Source: Deltaproteobacteria bacterium | GTDB taxonomy: Bacteria > Desulfobacterota > Desulfobacteria > Desulfobacterales > SURF-15 | Length of the DNA: 26,957 nucleotides | NCBI GenBank assembly: GCA_024644775.1 | Contig: JAHEHB010000018.1 | Coordinates: forward strand, 1 to 26,957 | Direction of reading: 5' to 3' | In this document: piece by piece, positions 17,078 to 25,805 of the stretch | Numbering within the stretch: the stretch's first letter is position 1 | Layout: each line of letters starts with the position of its first letter | Made by a program: the position numbers and the translations under genes | Notes under the pieces: generated by a model | Seen by the model: only the letters and a program-made list of their open reading frames with translations | Told to the model about the DNA's origin: nothing | Database searches by the model: none

Positions 17078-18424
17078 ATGAATTTGATCTTGATTATCAT
17101 TGACTCGCTGCGGGCCGATCATGTGGGGATAAACGGCAACGACTGGATCAAAACCCCGAACCTCGATCGTCTGGGCAGGGAAAGTGTCCGGTTCACCCGG
17201 GCATACCCCGAATCCCTCCCCACCCTGCCGGTACGGAAAGCCATCCACACCGGCAGACGGATGTTCCCCTTTAAGGACTGGGTTCCCTGGAAACAGTGGC
17301 CGGTACCGGGATGGAATCCGGTGTCCGAATCGGATTCGACCCTGGCAGAGCTTCTCCAGGAACAGGGGTATCGAACCGGTTTTATCACCGATGTTTACCA
17401 TCTGTTCAAACCTGGTATGAACCTGCATCGGGGGTTTGACGAATGGCAGCATATTCGGGGGCAGGAATTCGACTGCTACACATCCGGTTCCACCCGGGAA
17501 ATTGACCCGGAAAAATATCTGAGCGGCAAAATGGATAAAACCGCCAATTCGGTAAAGCTGTTTTCCAAATACCTCCGCAACATCACCGCCCGTAAAAACG
17601 AGGAAGATTATTTCGCACCCCAGGTATTTCGTTCCGCTGCCCGTTGGCTGGAGGAAAACCGTGATTGCGAAAACTTCTTTCTGTGCATCGACTCCTTCGA
17701 CCCCCATGAACCCTGGGATCCGCCCCAGCACTATGTGGATATGTACAACCCCGGGTACAAAGGCACCGAGATCATTCTACCCACCTACACCGACAACCTC
17801 GACTATCTGTCCGAAGAAGAACTGGCCCATGTCCGGGCCCTGTATGCGGGGGAGGTCACCCTGGTGGACCACTGGCTGGGGCATTTTTTAAACAAGGTCG
17901 AACAACTCGATCTGATGGACGATACCGTCATTGCCCTGATCAGCGACCACGGCCACGTCATCGGCGAACATCGCTGTATGGGAAAAATAGCCTCCAGTCT
18001 GTTTAAGGAGCTGATGGATCTTGTGTTGTTCATCAGATATCCCAGGCAACCACCTAAAGTGATCGATTCCTTTGTTTACGATCACGATCTTCTCACCACC
18101 CTTTTATATTTATTGAAAGAAACAGTTCCGGACCAGTCGGAAGGTGAAAACCTATGGGAGCTCGTGGAAGGCAAGAAAACTGCATTTCGAGACTGTGTCA
18201 CATCGATATTCAGAGACCATGTATACCTGAGAGATCATGAGTACATGTATATTTCTCACACCAGCGGCAGCGACCCGCAACTGTATGATCTTAAACAGGA
18301 TCCGGGTGAAGAACGCAACATTGCGCAGCAAAATGGAACCTTGGTCGAACGCATGTATGATCGCATCTTGCAGGATGCCGGCGGGAGTATCCCCACTTAC
18401 GACATCCCCTGGCGTGTTTGGTGA
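17078..18424 (+). CDS. Sulfatase-fold hydrolase with Thr in place of the formylglycine Cys
   Basis: Alkaline-phosphatase-superfamily hydrolase, 448 residues. The ATG at 17078 is preferred over 17072 because AAGGTGG ends at 17071. Metal-binding blocks are intact: LIIIDSLRADHVG at the N-terminus (Asp9, Asp13) and ALISDHGHVIGEH near residue 290. The helix that carries the nucleophile reads PTLPVRKAIHTGRR, where ordinary sulfatases have C-x-P-x-R followed by LLTGR; the residue in the Cys position is Thr49. Without Cys it cannot form formylglycine from cysteine. Thr is the nucleophile in related phosphodiesterases and phosphonate-cleaving enzymes of the same superfamily, so the substrate may be a phosphodiester or phosphonate rather than a sulfate ester. 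No signal peptide is seen. It has its own extended -10 promoter and follows the TTT importer. Confidence 0.85.
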   Translation: MNLILIIIDSLRADHVGINGNDWIKTPNLDRLGRESVRFTRAYPESLPTLPVRKAIHTGRRMFPFKDWVPWKQWPVPGWNPVSESDSTLAELLQEQGYRTGFITDVYHLFKPGMNLHRGFDEWQHIRGQEFDCYTSGSTREIDPEKYLSGKMDKTANSVKLFSKYLRNITARKNEEDYFAPQVFRSAARWLEENRDCENFFLCIDSFDPHEPWDPPQHYVDMYNPGYKGTEIILPTYTDNLDYLSEEELAHVRALYAGEVTLVDHWLGHFLNKVEQLDLMDDTVIALISDHGHVIGEHRCMGKIASSLFKELMDLVLFIRYPRQPPKVIDSFVYDHDLLTTLLYLLKETVPDQSEGENLWELVEGKKTAFRDCVTSIFRDHVYLRDHEYMYISHTSGSDPQLYDLKQDPGEERNIAQQNGTLVERMYDRILQDAGGSIPTYDIPWRVW

Positions 18425-18528
18425 CCGATTCTGAAATTGATATTGGGTTCCGGCCTTACCCAGGCACAGGGGCCTCGAGAGACATTGGGTTGGTTGGGTA
18501 GCTTGTCTAAACCGGTCAACGGTTGACG

Positions 18529-20466
18529 TCACAGATTTTCAATCCGTACGGACTCGACGGGGCCCGCCAAATTAAAGCCGAAAATTTGGGCATAGAAATA
18601 CAACTCCGCATCCAGCGCTCGTTTAATATTTTTCGCTATGCGGAAGCCATGCTGTTCCTTCTCAAAGGTCAGGTACGCTACCGGCAGCCCTTTGGTGCGC
18701 AATATCTGAACCATCATCTCGGCCTGGCGGGGGGGGACGACTTTGTCTTCGAGACCCTGGAAGAAGATGAGCGGACATGATAGGCGGTCTCCGAAGTGGA
18801 TGGGTGAGCGTTTCTGATAAAGATCCCGTCGCTCCGGGAAAGGCCCGATTAGGTTATCCAGATAACGGGCTTCGAATTTATGCGTTTCCTTGGCCAACGC
18901 TTCCAAATCGCTAACGCCATAATAGCTGGCACCCGCGTTAAATACATCGTGAAAGGTAAGCGCGCAAAGGGCCGTGTAACCGCCGGCACTTCCACCGCGG
19001 ATGGCCAGTCGGTTCGCGTCGATGCCAAAGTGCTCAACCAGATAGCGTGCGCCGTTGACACAGTCTTGAACGTCAATAACTCCCCACTGGCCATTCAGGC
19101 GCTGACGGTAAGCTCGGCCGAAACCGGTGCTACCGCCATAGTTCACATCCAATACCGCAATTCCCCGGCTGGTCCAATACTGCATTGCCAGGTTGAAGGT
19201 GGCGGTGGTGGCGGCTGTCGGACCGCCATGACTGAATACCAGCAGCGGCGCTCGTTCTCCCTCAGGGGCCTGGTAAAGAGGGTGATGAGGCGGATAATAA
19301 AAGGCGTGGGCCGATTGTCCCTGTTCGGTCGGAAACTCAATTGGTTGCGGCCGCGACAAAAAACCGGAATCTATTTTCGCACTGCTCGTGCGTCGCAAAA
19401 CGTGAATTTTTTGCGTAGCGTTATCCATTTTAACAATGGATTTCGGCTCGGTGGCGGAACCGCCCAGAAACACCGTCCAGCCAGCAGCTGCCCGCACATA
19501 CGCAATATCCGTATAAGGCGTTTGGATGTCTTGCAGTTTACCCCTCTCTAAATCGATATGGGCGAGCTGCCACAGACCTTTACGGGTATACGCGCAAATG
19601 ATACGCTGCTCGGATTCGAACGCGTAGGTGGACATGCCAAAAACCCATTGCGGCATCCCGAATTCGGCCTCCATTTGAATAACCGGCTCAACGCGTCCAT
19701 CCTGCCAGCGATAAAGATTCCACCAGTCGCTTCGGTCGGAGATGAAATACAAGTTGCCGTCCGGAGACCACTGGGGTTGAAACAGGGATTCATCATTTGC
19801 GCCGGCGATTTTAGTGGAGTGACGGAGGAATCCGTCCGGACCGAATTCACCCAGCCAAAGTTCGGTTCCATCCCAGGGCATGTTGGGATGATTCCAGGAC
19901 AACCAGGCGAAGCGCGTCCCATCCGGGCTAATGCAGGGCGAAGAATAAAAATCACAACCGGATATCAACTTTTTGATCTCAGCCTGATCCGATCCCGGCA
20001 GATCGATACCCGCTAAAAAATTGACAGGCTCCTTACCGGTGGGTGAGTGATCTTCACAGACGCAAATCAGTCGTCGAAATCGGGAATCAATCACACCATC
20101 GGAAAACCGCATATTGCCGGCCGGTGTAATCGGTTGAGGCTGCAGGCCCGGCCTTTGACGGTAAAGGCGTTGATCGGAGAAATTTGTGAAGTAAACGCAA
20201 CCGTTGTTCACAATAAATGCCCTGCCGCCGTATTCGTGCACCCGCGTTCGGGCGTTAAAGTTTGCGGGTATTAAATCGGTAGACGTTCCATCCGGAGTGT
20301 TGCGGACAATCACATATCTTCCCCCTTCGGAAGGTCGCATCTCCACCCAGTAAATATCTTGGCCATCCAAGACGACATCGCTGAGCCCGACGGCTTCGGA
20401 AACGATCAGATCAGATGTGATCGGTGATTCCCACGATCCATAAGGCGCGGTTTTAATCTCAGGCAT
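18529..20466 (-). CDS. Prolyl-oligopeptidase family (S9) serine peptidase
   Basis: Cytoplasmic oligopeptidase of 645 residues. Residues of about 30-370 form a beta-propeller with repeated TolB/PD40-like strands (SPDGTRFAWLSWNH, WSPDGNLYFISDRSDWWNLY). The alpha/beta-hydrolase domain spans about 385-630. The nucleophile elbow is GGSAGGY with Ser493, the acid is Asp574 in QGLEDKVVPP, and the base is His606 in KEQHGF. The oxyanion region is FSHGGPTAAT. All catalytic parts are present and the length is normal for the dipeptidyl/acylaminoacyl peptidase branch. The start at 20466 has GGAG about 10 bases upstream; an out-of-frame ATG at 20473 would give only a four-residue peptide. It converges with the sulfatase-fold gene and is not obviously linked to it. 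A short copy of part of its propeller region lies at 21064-21113. Confidence 0.92.
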   Translation of the reverse strand: MPEIKTAPYGSWESPITSDLIVSEAVGLSDVVLDGQDIYWVEMRPSEGGRYVIVRNTPDGTSTDLIPANFNARTRVHEYGGRAFIVNNGCVYFTNFSDQRLYRQRPGLQPQPITPAGNMRFSDGVIDSRFRRLICVCEDHSPTGKEPVNFLAGIDLPGSDQAEIKKLISGCDFYSSPCISPDGTRFAWLSWNHPNMPWDGTELWLGEFGPDGFLRHSTKIAGANDESLFQPQWSPDGNLYFISDRSDWWNLYRWQDGRVEPVIQMEAEFGMPQWVFGMSTYAFESEQRIICAYTRKGLWQLAHIDLERGKLQDIQTPYTDIAYVRAAAGWTVFLGGSATEPKSIVKMDNATQKIHVLRRTSSAKIDSGFLSRPQPIEFPTEQGQSAHAFYYPPHHPLYQAPEGERAPLLVFSHGGPTAATTATFNLAMQYWTSRGIAVLDVNYGGSTGFGRAYRQRLNGQWGVIDVQDCVNGARYLVEHFGIDANRLAIRGGSAGGYTALCALTFHDVFNAGASYYGVSDLEALAKETHKFEARYLDNLIGPFPERRDLYQKRSPIHFGDRLSCPLIFFQGLEDKVVPPRQAEMMVQILRTKGLPVAYLTFEKEQHGFRIAKNIKRALDAELYFYAQIFGFNLAGPVESVRIENL

Positions 20467-20818
20467 CGGTCATTTTCTCCTTTCGACCATCGTAACCGGT
20501 GAATGCCAAAACCCCATGTGTGGCTCGTTTGTCTATAACAAAAGAGATCACATTTGGAAATCGGAAATGCTTTTTTTTTACTGAACGTTATGCATTGAAA
20601 AATCGATAAAGATTGTCGGTTCATAAGGAAAAACATGAAAGTAAGGATCTTGTTGCACTTTGCGCTCTCCGCCGCCGCAACAATCAGGGTGTCCCAGAAG
20701 TTGATTTGGTAATTTTTATGAATATTGAGGGCAACTCGGACTCAAATGGATAAATCCAAATGCAATTGTTGAGTGAAAGCGTCAGCGGGCGTGTATGTTT
20801 TGCATAATTTATCGGTTG

Positions 20819-20924
20819 TTATCTACCAGTTTCCTTTTTCCAGTCCTCTACATCTAATCTTGCAATACGTTTAAATTCTTTTACGTTATGAGTGACGACG
20901 ATTAACTTATTTGCCATCGAGTCA
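20819..20924 (-). pseudogene. C-terminal remnant of a VapC-type PIN toxin
   Basis: Read on the minus strand, this stretch encodes KLIVVTHNVKEFKRI followed by LDVEDWKKETGR and a stop. That is the standard C-terminal end of VapC toxins (T-x-N-x-x-E-F, then L-x-x-E-D-W). The frame is closed a dozen codons upstream by a TAA near 20958, and no PIN-domain N-terminus or antitoxin is visible, so this is a relic about 35 codons long. It is distinct in sequence from the intact VapC at 25806, so it is not a copy of it. Confidence 0.6.
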
Positions 20925-21063
20925 AGCCTGTATTTAAGTCTTTTCAGTTAAGACACAATTCGTTCCAGGAGCTTAGCGAAACACAGTTTGGATTTCAGGG
21001 TTTGTCACTAACATGCGAGGGAGCTAATAAGGTAAAAAGGGGTGTTTTAACGGGCGATGATTT

Positions 21064-21113
21064 ATGGAAGCGTTGCCGCAAGCCTTTACGGGTATACGCG
21101 GAAATGATACGCT
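21064..21113 (-). pseudogene. Short echo of the S9 peptidase gene
   Basis: Bases 21083-21113 match 19577-19607, inside the S9 peptidase gene, at 30 of 31 positions, and weaker similarity extends to about 21060. On the minus strand both encode RI-I-x-AYTRKGL. Flanking sequence does not match. It is most simply a fragment left by duplication or rearrangement of the peptidase gene or of a relative of it. Confidence 0.5.
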
Positions 21114-21257
21114 TCCGGGTACAAGCTCCATTATGTGGTGTCGGGTTGACGACTGACGGCGCGGATCTTGTGTTTTCACACATAAAATCGCAGGTATTAA
21201 TAAACCCAAATTGTACGAATAATTTAATTAAGAATCGGGATCACAGGTGGATGACCG

Positions 21258-22655
21258 ATGATGAAACTGCTGTTGTACAATACCCTGACACGGCAAAAGG
21301 AAGTGTTTAAGCCGATCCGAGACAATGAAGTCGGTCTGTATACCTGCGGACCCACGGTTTACAACTTTGCTCACATTGGGAATTTGCGAACCTATATCTT
21401 CGAAGATATTCTAAAACGGGTTCTCCTATATAATGGATATCGGGTTAAGCACGTGATGAACATTACCGATGTGGGTCATTTGACGGGCGACCGGGACATG
21501 GGTGAAGATAAAATGGAAAAAGGCGCGGCGCGGGAGGGTCGGAGCGCCTGGGATATCGCCGAATTTTATCTCCGCGCGTTTAAAGAGGATATCGCCCGGT
21601 TAAACATCCTTGCACCGGACATCTGGTGCAAGGCCACCGATACGATTCCCGAGCAAATTGAATTAGTTACCGCCCTGGAAAAAAAGGGTTATACCTACAA
21701 CACCCGTGATGGTATCTATTTCGATACCGCGCAAAAAAAGGATTATGGCAAGCTTTCCGGTCAAAACCTGGAAGCCTTGCAGGAAGGCGCCCGGGTGGAA
21801 AAAAATCCGGAAAAGAGAAATCCAACTGATTTCGCCCTCTGGAAATTTTCACCCCCCGGTGCCAAACGGCAAATGGAATGGGACTCGCCCTGGGGTTTCG
21901 GCTTTCCCGGTTGGCACATCGAGTGTTCGGCCATGAGCATGAAATTTTTAGGCGACCAGCTGGACATTCACTGCGGCGGCACCGACCATATCGATGTGCA
22001 CCACACCAACGAAATCGCCCAGTCTGAAGCCGCCACCGGCAAAAAATTCTTTAATTTCTGGATGCATGGGGCCTTTCTCATCATCCGGGGTGGAAAAAAA
22101 ATGGCCAAAAGCGAGGACAATTTCCTGACCCTGGAAAATACCTTCCGGAAAAATGACATCCATCCGTTGGCCTATCGTTTTGCCGCCTTCCAAACCCATT
22201 ACCGCAAACCCATGGAGTACAGCGACGAATCCATGGAGGCCGCGCGCAACGGCTTGCTACACCTGCAAAATCAGATTCGCCAGGTGACCGATGGCAAGGG
22301 CGAAAAAGATCCATCGGCCGATTCGGAATATAAGGCCAAATTTCTGGCAGCAATAAACGACGATCTGAATATGCCACGGGCCTTGGCCGTGGTGCAGGAA
22401 ATGCTAAAAAGCACCATCAGCAATGCGGCGAAGGTTGCCACCATTTTAGATTTTGATCGCGCGCTGGGACTGGATCTGGATCGCCTGGATAAAACACAAG
22501 CGTTGCCGGAGGCGGTTCAAAAATTAATGGCGGCCCGGCAAAAAGCGCGGCAAGACAAGCAGTGGGATGCATCTGACCGGCTACGCGATGAAATTCAAGC
22601 CCTGGGCTATGTGCTACAAGATACCAAGGAGGGCATGAACGTATTCAAACCTTGA
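21258..22655 (+). CDS. cysS: Cysteinyl-tRNA synthetase
   Basis: Class I aminoacyl-tRNA synthetase that charges tRNA-Cys in the cytoplasm. The 465-residue length is normal. The N-terminal [19 protein letters not shown] carries the zinc-ligand Cys and the HIGH-type motif HIGN. The remaining zinc ligands are the Cys in [11 protein letters not shown] and the His-rich [18 protein letters not shown] segment. The KMSKS loop appears as [14 protein letters not shown]-type helical region and anticodon-binding C-terminus close the protein. The start ATG at 21258 has AGGTGG seven bases upstream; the next codon is also ATG. It stands alone, with no gene of the same operon nearby. Confidence 0.97.
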   Translation: MMKLLLYNTLTRQKEVFKPIRDNEVGLYTCGPTVYNFAHIGNLRTYIFEDILKRVLLYNGYRVKHVMNITDVGHLTGDRDMGEDKMEKGAAREGRSAWDIAEFYLRAFKEDIARLNILAPDIWCKATDTIPEQIELVTALEKKGYTYNTRDGIYFDTAQKKDYGKLSGQNLEALQEGARVEKNPEKRNPTDFALWKFSPPGAKRQMEWDSPWGFGFPGWHIECSAMSMKFLGDQLDIHCGGTDHIDVHHTNEIAQSEAATGKKFFNFWMHGAFLIIRGGKKMAKSEDNFLTLENTFRKNDIHPLAYRFAAFQTHYRKPMEYSDESMEAARNGLLHLQNQIRQVTDGKGEKDPSADSEYKAKFLAAINDDLNMPRALAVVQEMLKSTISNAAKVATILDFDRALGLDLDRLDKTQALPEAVQKLMAARQKARQDKQWDASDRLRDEIQALGYVLQDTKEGMNVFKP

Positions 22656-22687
22656 TCCGCTGTAATACTTTAGTTTTTTGAAAATGG

Positions 22688-22754
22688 CCACAGAATCACA
22701 CAGATACAATTATCACCTTGTTATTTCTGTGTTTTTCTGTGTGATTCTGTGGCT
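22688..22754. repeat. 17-bp perfect inverted repeat with 33-nt centre
   Basis: GCCACAGAATCACACAG at 22688-22704 is exactly inverted at 22738-22754. The RNA would form a long stem with a 33-nt loop. It lies 33 bp behind cysS. The large loop and lack of a T-run argue against a simple terminator; a mobile REP- or MITE-like intergenic element is more likely. Confidence 0.7.
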
Positions 22755-22856
22755 AATAATTCGTGTTCATCTGAGACCAATTATTTCATTAGGTTAACTT
22801 ATTCTTCTGTCTCCTTTCTCTTTTAAACTGCCCAAAATCCGACCGTTTAATAGGCG

Positions 22857-22886
22857 TTGACAAACCACACGGTTTGTCTGTATGTA
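22857..22886 (+). promoter_or_regulatory. Promoter with embedded operator-like dyad upstream of the SNF2 gene
   Basis: A perfect -35 TTGACA (22857-22862) is followed after 18 bp by a mediocre TATGTA (22881-22886). GACAAACC (22859-22866) and GGTTTGTC (22871-22878) form a perfect 8-bp inverted repeat around ACAC, covering most of the -35 box and the spacer. A repressor bound here would block RNA polymerase. TetR-type repressors often use such sites, but no regulator gene is in the window. Confidence 0.5.
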
Positions 22887-22908
22887 GCGTATTGGTATTG
22901 GAGAATCA

Positions 22909-22922
22909 CACAATATATTGTG
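22909..22922. promoter_or_regulatory. 14-bp perfect palindrome in the SNF2 leader
   Basis: CACAATATATTGTG is a complete palindrome lying 50 bp after the proposed -35 box and 74 bp before the start codon. It could be a second operator or a weak RNA hairpin. Confidence 0.4.
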
Positions 22923-22995
22923 GTGGATTTCATATCCTTTATTTTGGATAAGGCCCAATATTTATTCTTAATAATCCATGATAGGAGAGACTATT

Positions 22996-25710
22996 ATGTT
23001 AGACTTAACCCGCGAATTTATTCGCAACCAAGTGGCGGATTCTGCCGTTATCTACCGCAGAGGCGTCCAAATTTATGAGCATGGCACTTTTGTTCTAAAG
23101 GAGGCCGTGCCGGAAAAAGGATGGTTTACCTATGATGTGGATGGAAATTATGGGGATTATACAACCCAAATTCAATTTTCCAACGGCAACTTGATCACCG
23201 CCTGCGACTGCCCTTATCCGGGGCAAGGCTGCAAGCATACGGTGGCGGTCCTTTTCGATGCACGGGACGTCATTCAGCGCTGGCAGCAGGTATCCGCGGG
23301 CAGCGCAAAGCCCCAGGCCGAAGATAAGCTTTTAACGCCCGAGGAAATCAAACAGCAGGCTTTGGATGACCGCCGACACCGCGCCCGACAAGAAGACTTT
23401 ACGGTCACGTTAGGCGAGATGTACAAGGGCGAACATATGTTGGAAACGCCCAACGGCCGTCTATATACGGTCACGCTACATGATCCGGAAAACGGGCAGG
23501 GTCACTGTACCTGTCCGGACTATCTGTCAAATCGCCTGGGGACCTGCAAACACATCCTGTTTCTCACAAATCTTCTTAAAAAGAAGCGTGGGTTTAAAAA
23601 ACGACTTTCACACGAACGATTTCCCTTCGTCGATATTTACTGGGACTCGATTCAAGATCAGCCCCGGCTTTTCTCCGAGCGACCGAAATCCCAGATCAAA
23701 AAGTTAAATGGGGTGCTGTCCGGATGTTTCCGCCCCGATGGATCTTTTACCGGTACGGAGCTTTCCGATCTGATGCCTTTGCTGACCGAGTTGAACGGTA
23801 ACAAACGGGTTCGCGTCCAGGAATCGGTCCTGAGCCGCCTGGACGAATTTCTTCAGGAAAAACAGATGACCGAGCTGGCTCAAACGGTGACACCGCCCGT
23901 CATCAATCTCAGCGCCCAACTCTATCCCTACCAGGAGGACGGGGTTCACTTCGGCCTGTTTAAGAAAGCCGCGCTTATCGGTGATGAAATGGGATTGGGC
24001 AAAACACTCCAGGCGATTGCCTTGGCCATTCAGAAAAAGAAAATATTCGATTTCCGAAACGTATTAGTGATTACGATGGCTTCCCTCAAAGAGCAGTGGA
24101 AGCGTGAAATCGAACGCTTTTCGAACGAAAAAGCAATCGTCGTCGCCGGACCGGCCTGGCAGCGCCAAGCCATCTATTCCGGCGATGAGAGCTATTTCAA
24201 GATCACCAATTATGAAGCGGTGCTTCGCGATGTAACGGTCATATCACGGCTCAAACCGGATTTAGTGATTCTGGATGAGGCGCAGCGGATCAAAAATTTT
24301 TCCACTAAAACCGCCGATGCGGTTAAACGCCTGCCCCGGAAACACGCCCTCGTGCTGACCGGGACGCCGCTGGAAAACAAACTGGAAGACGTCTATTCCA
24401 TCATACAGTTCTTGGATCCCCACATGCTATCACCTTTGTGGCAGTTTGCCGCCGACCATTTCATGCTCAGCCGCCATAAAAAGGGCAAAATTCTCGGTTA
24501 CTACCATCTGGAACAGCTCCATGAACGGCTCCAATCCATTGTGATCCGGCGTCGCAAGGAAGAGGTGCTTTCCGATCTTCCCCATGAAGTGGTAAATAAT
24601 TACTATATCGACCTGCATCACAAACAGCAAAAAATTCACACCGGGTATGTGCAGGCTCTGGTTCCTTTACTAAACAAGAAATATCTCACCCCCATGGATC
24701 TCAGACGCATCCAGGAGCTTCTGCTGCGCATGCGCATGGTTTGCGACTCCACCTATCTGATCGACCGTAAGACCCATATTTCGCCCAAACTTGCGGAACT
24801 GGAAGGGGTCATTGATGAACTGGTGGTGCAGAATAAGCGTAAAATGGTGATTTTCAGCGAATGGACTACGATGACGTTTCTTATTGCCCGCCACCTGTCT
24901 GACGTGGGGATCCCCTTTGTGGAACTGTCCGGCAAAATACCGGTAAAAAAGCGCCAGGCCCTGATCGATGAATTTACGAATAACCCGGATTGCAAGGTAT
25001 TTCTTTCCACAGATGCCGGTGGTACCGGGTTGAACCTGCAGGCTGCGGACTGTGTGGTCAATTTTGAGCTTCCCTGGAATCCCGCCCGGATGAATCAGCG
25101 TATCGGCCGGGTCAATCGTATCGGCCAGAAAAGCGGTTGTGTCAACGTGGTCAATCTGATTGCCAAAGATAGTATCGAAGAAAAAATTATGGCGGGCCTG
25201 CAACTCAAAGCCGATCTGTTCAAAGGGGTTTTTGAGGGTGGCCCGGATATGGTTGAATTTTCCCGTGAAAAACGTACGGAGCTGCTCAACCGGCTGCGGG
25301 AAATGATGGGAGCCGAACCGGTGCTGCCGCCCCAGGAAATCCGACCTTCGGAAGAGGTACCGGAAGACACCCCCCACTACCTGAATCCCAAGGTTCTCAA
25401 GGAAAAGGATGACACGCTGGACGTTACGGGCGAGGAGCAGTCGGATGAAGGCCTCGATGCGAACCTGCCCGCTTCACCGCACGAACCGGATGTTGGGGAA
25501 TCAGACGGCCACAGTGCCGACAGCCTATTGGTTCATCAGCCTCCGGAAAAGATCGAAACCGTACTGAACTCCGGTATGCAGTTTATCGGCGGCCTATTGG
25601 AGATGGCCACGGGCCAAAAAATGGCCGCCACCGAAGATGACGGCCGTATGGTCCGCATCGACAAGACCACCGGCGAGGTGACTCTGAAATTCAAGCTGCC
25701 GGGGTTTTAG
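22996..25710 (+). CDS. SNF2-family DNA-dependent ATPase with two N-terminal SWIM zinc fingers
   Basis: Swi2/Snf2-like superfamily 2 motor, 904 residues, probably a DNA translocase acting on nucleic acid-protein complexes. The ATG at 22996 is chosen because TAGGAGAG lies upstream; the in-frame ATG at 22978 has no such site. The first SWIM finger is Cys70-x-Cys72-x6-Cys79-x-His81 and the second is Cys171-x-Cys173-x10-Cys184-x-His186. The motor starts with QLYPYQEDGVHF and has Walker A GDEMGLGKT (Lys336), Walker B DEAQ from Asp427, motif III LTGTPLENKLEDVY, motif V STDAGGTGLNLQ and motif VI QRIGRVNRIGQ near 701-711. After about residue 770 an acidic, low-complexity linker leads to a small conserved-looking tail with a MATGQKM segment of unknown role. 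Bacterial SNF2/SWIM proteins are common but their cellular roles are mostly unknown. Confidence 0.93.
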   Translation: MLDLTREFIRNQVADSAVIYRRGVQIYEHGTFVLKEAVPEKGWFTYDVDGNYGDYTTQIQFSNGNLITACDCPYPGQGCKHTVAVLFDARDVIQRWQQVSAGSAKPQAEDKLLTPEEIKQQALDDRRHRARQEDFTVTLGEMYKGEHMLETPNGRLYTVTLHDPENGQGHCTCPDYLSNRLGTCKHILFLTNLLKKKRGFKKRLSHERFPFVDIYWDSIQDQPRLFSERPKSQIKKLNGVLSGCFRPDGSFTGTELSDLMPLLTELNGNKRVRVQESVLSRLDEFLQEKQMTELAQTVTPPVINLSAQLYPYQEDGVHFGLFKKAALIGDEMGLGKTLQAIALAIQKKKIFDFRNVLVITMASLKEQWKREIERFSNEKAIVVAGPAWQRQAIYSGDESYFKITNYEAVLRDVTVISRLKPDLVILDEAQRIKNFSTKTADAVKRLPRKHALVLTGTPLENKLEDVYSIIQFLDPHMLSPLWQFAADHFMLSRHKKGKILGYYHLEQLHERLQSIVIRRRKEEVLSDLPHEVVNNYYIDLHHKQQKIHTGYVQALVPLLNKKYLTPMDLRRIQELLLRMRMVCDSTYLIDRKTHISPKLAELEGVIDELVVQNKRKMVIFSEWTTMTFLIARHLSDVGIPFVELSGKIPVKKRQALIDEFTNNPDCKVFLSTDAGGTGLNLQAADCVVNFELPWNPARMNQRIGRVNRIGQKSGCVNVVNLIAKDSIEEKIMAGLQLKADLFKGVFEGGPDMVEFSREKRTELLNRLREMMGAEPVLPPQEIRPSEEVPEDTPHYLNPKVLKEKDDTLDVTGEEQSDEGLDANLPASPHEPDVGESDGHSADSLLVHQPPEKIETVLNSGMQFIGGLLEMATGQKMAATEDDGRMVRIDKTTGEVTLKFKLPGF

Positions 25711-25805
25711 GGTCAGTTAGTGGATGGCTATTTTATGGGATAGCGACCATACGCGCGAATGGCTTGTCCGGAATGTATTCTTTGAAGCGACTGACCGAAT
25801 GCTAA

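Larger units (their letters stand above)
20467..21257. other. Scarred 790-bp spacer without an intact gene
   Basis: The stretch between the S9 peptidase and cysS holds gene debris: a VapC tail at 20819-20924 and a short S9-like echo at 21064-21113. A 25-codon ORF at 20635-20712 (starting MKVRILLHFALSAAAT, with an AAGGA ribosome-like site) is not recognised and may be chance. The remainder is AT-rich, with no tRNA or clear promoter seen. Confidence 0.6.
22656..22995. other. 340-bp spacer between cysS and the SNF2 gene
   Basis: The spacer contains no gene. It holds a 17-bp perfect inverted repeat, a promoter with a perfect -35 box embedded in an 8-bp dyad, and a 14-bp perfect palindrome, each listed separately. 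Confidence 0.7.

Noticed and set aside
20635..20712. A 25-codon ORF beginning like a signal peptide
   Set aside because: It has a plausible ribosome site but is short, unrecognised and set in decayed DNA; not enough for a gene call.
22996..25710. Antiphage defence system centred on the SNF2 protein
   Set aside because: Some defence systems contain SNF2-like helicases, but no methyltransferase, nuclease or phospholipase partner is adjacent; cysS is upstream and a separate VapBC pair downstream.
25711..25796. GGTCAGT and ACTGACC forming a distant inverted repeat after the SNF2 gene
   Set aside because: The arms are only 7 bp and more than 70 bp apart, compatible with chance.
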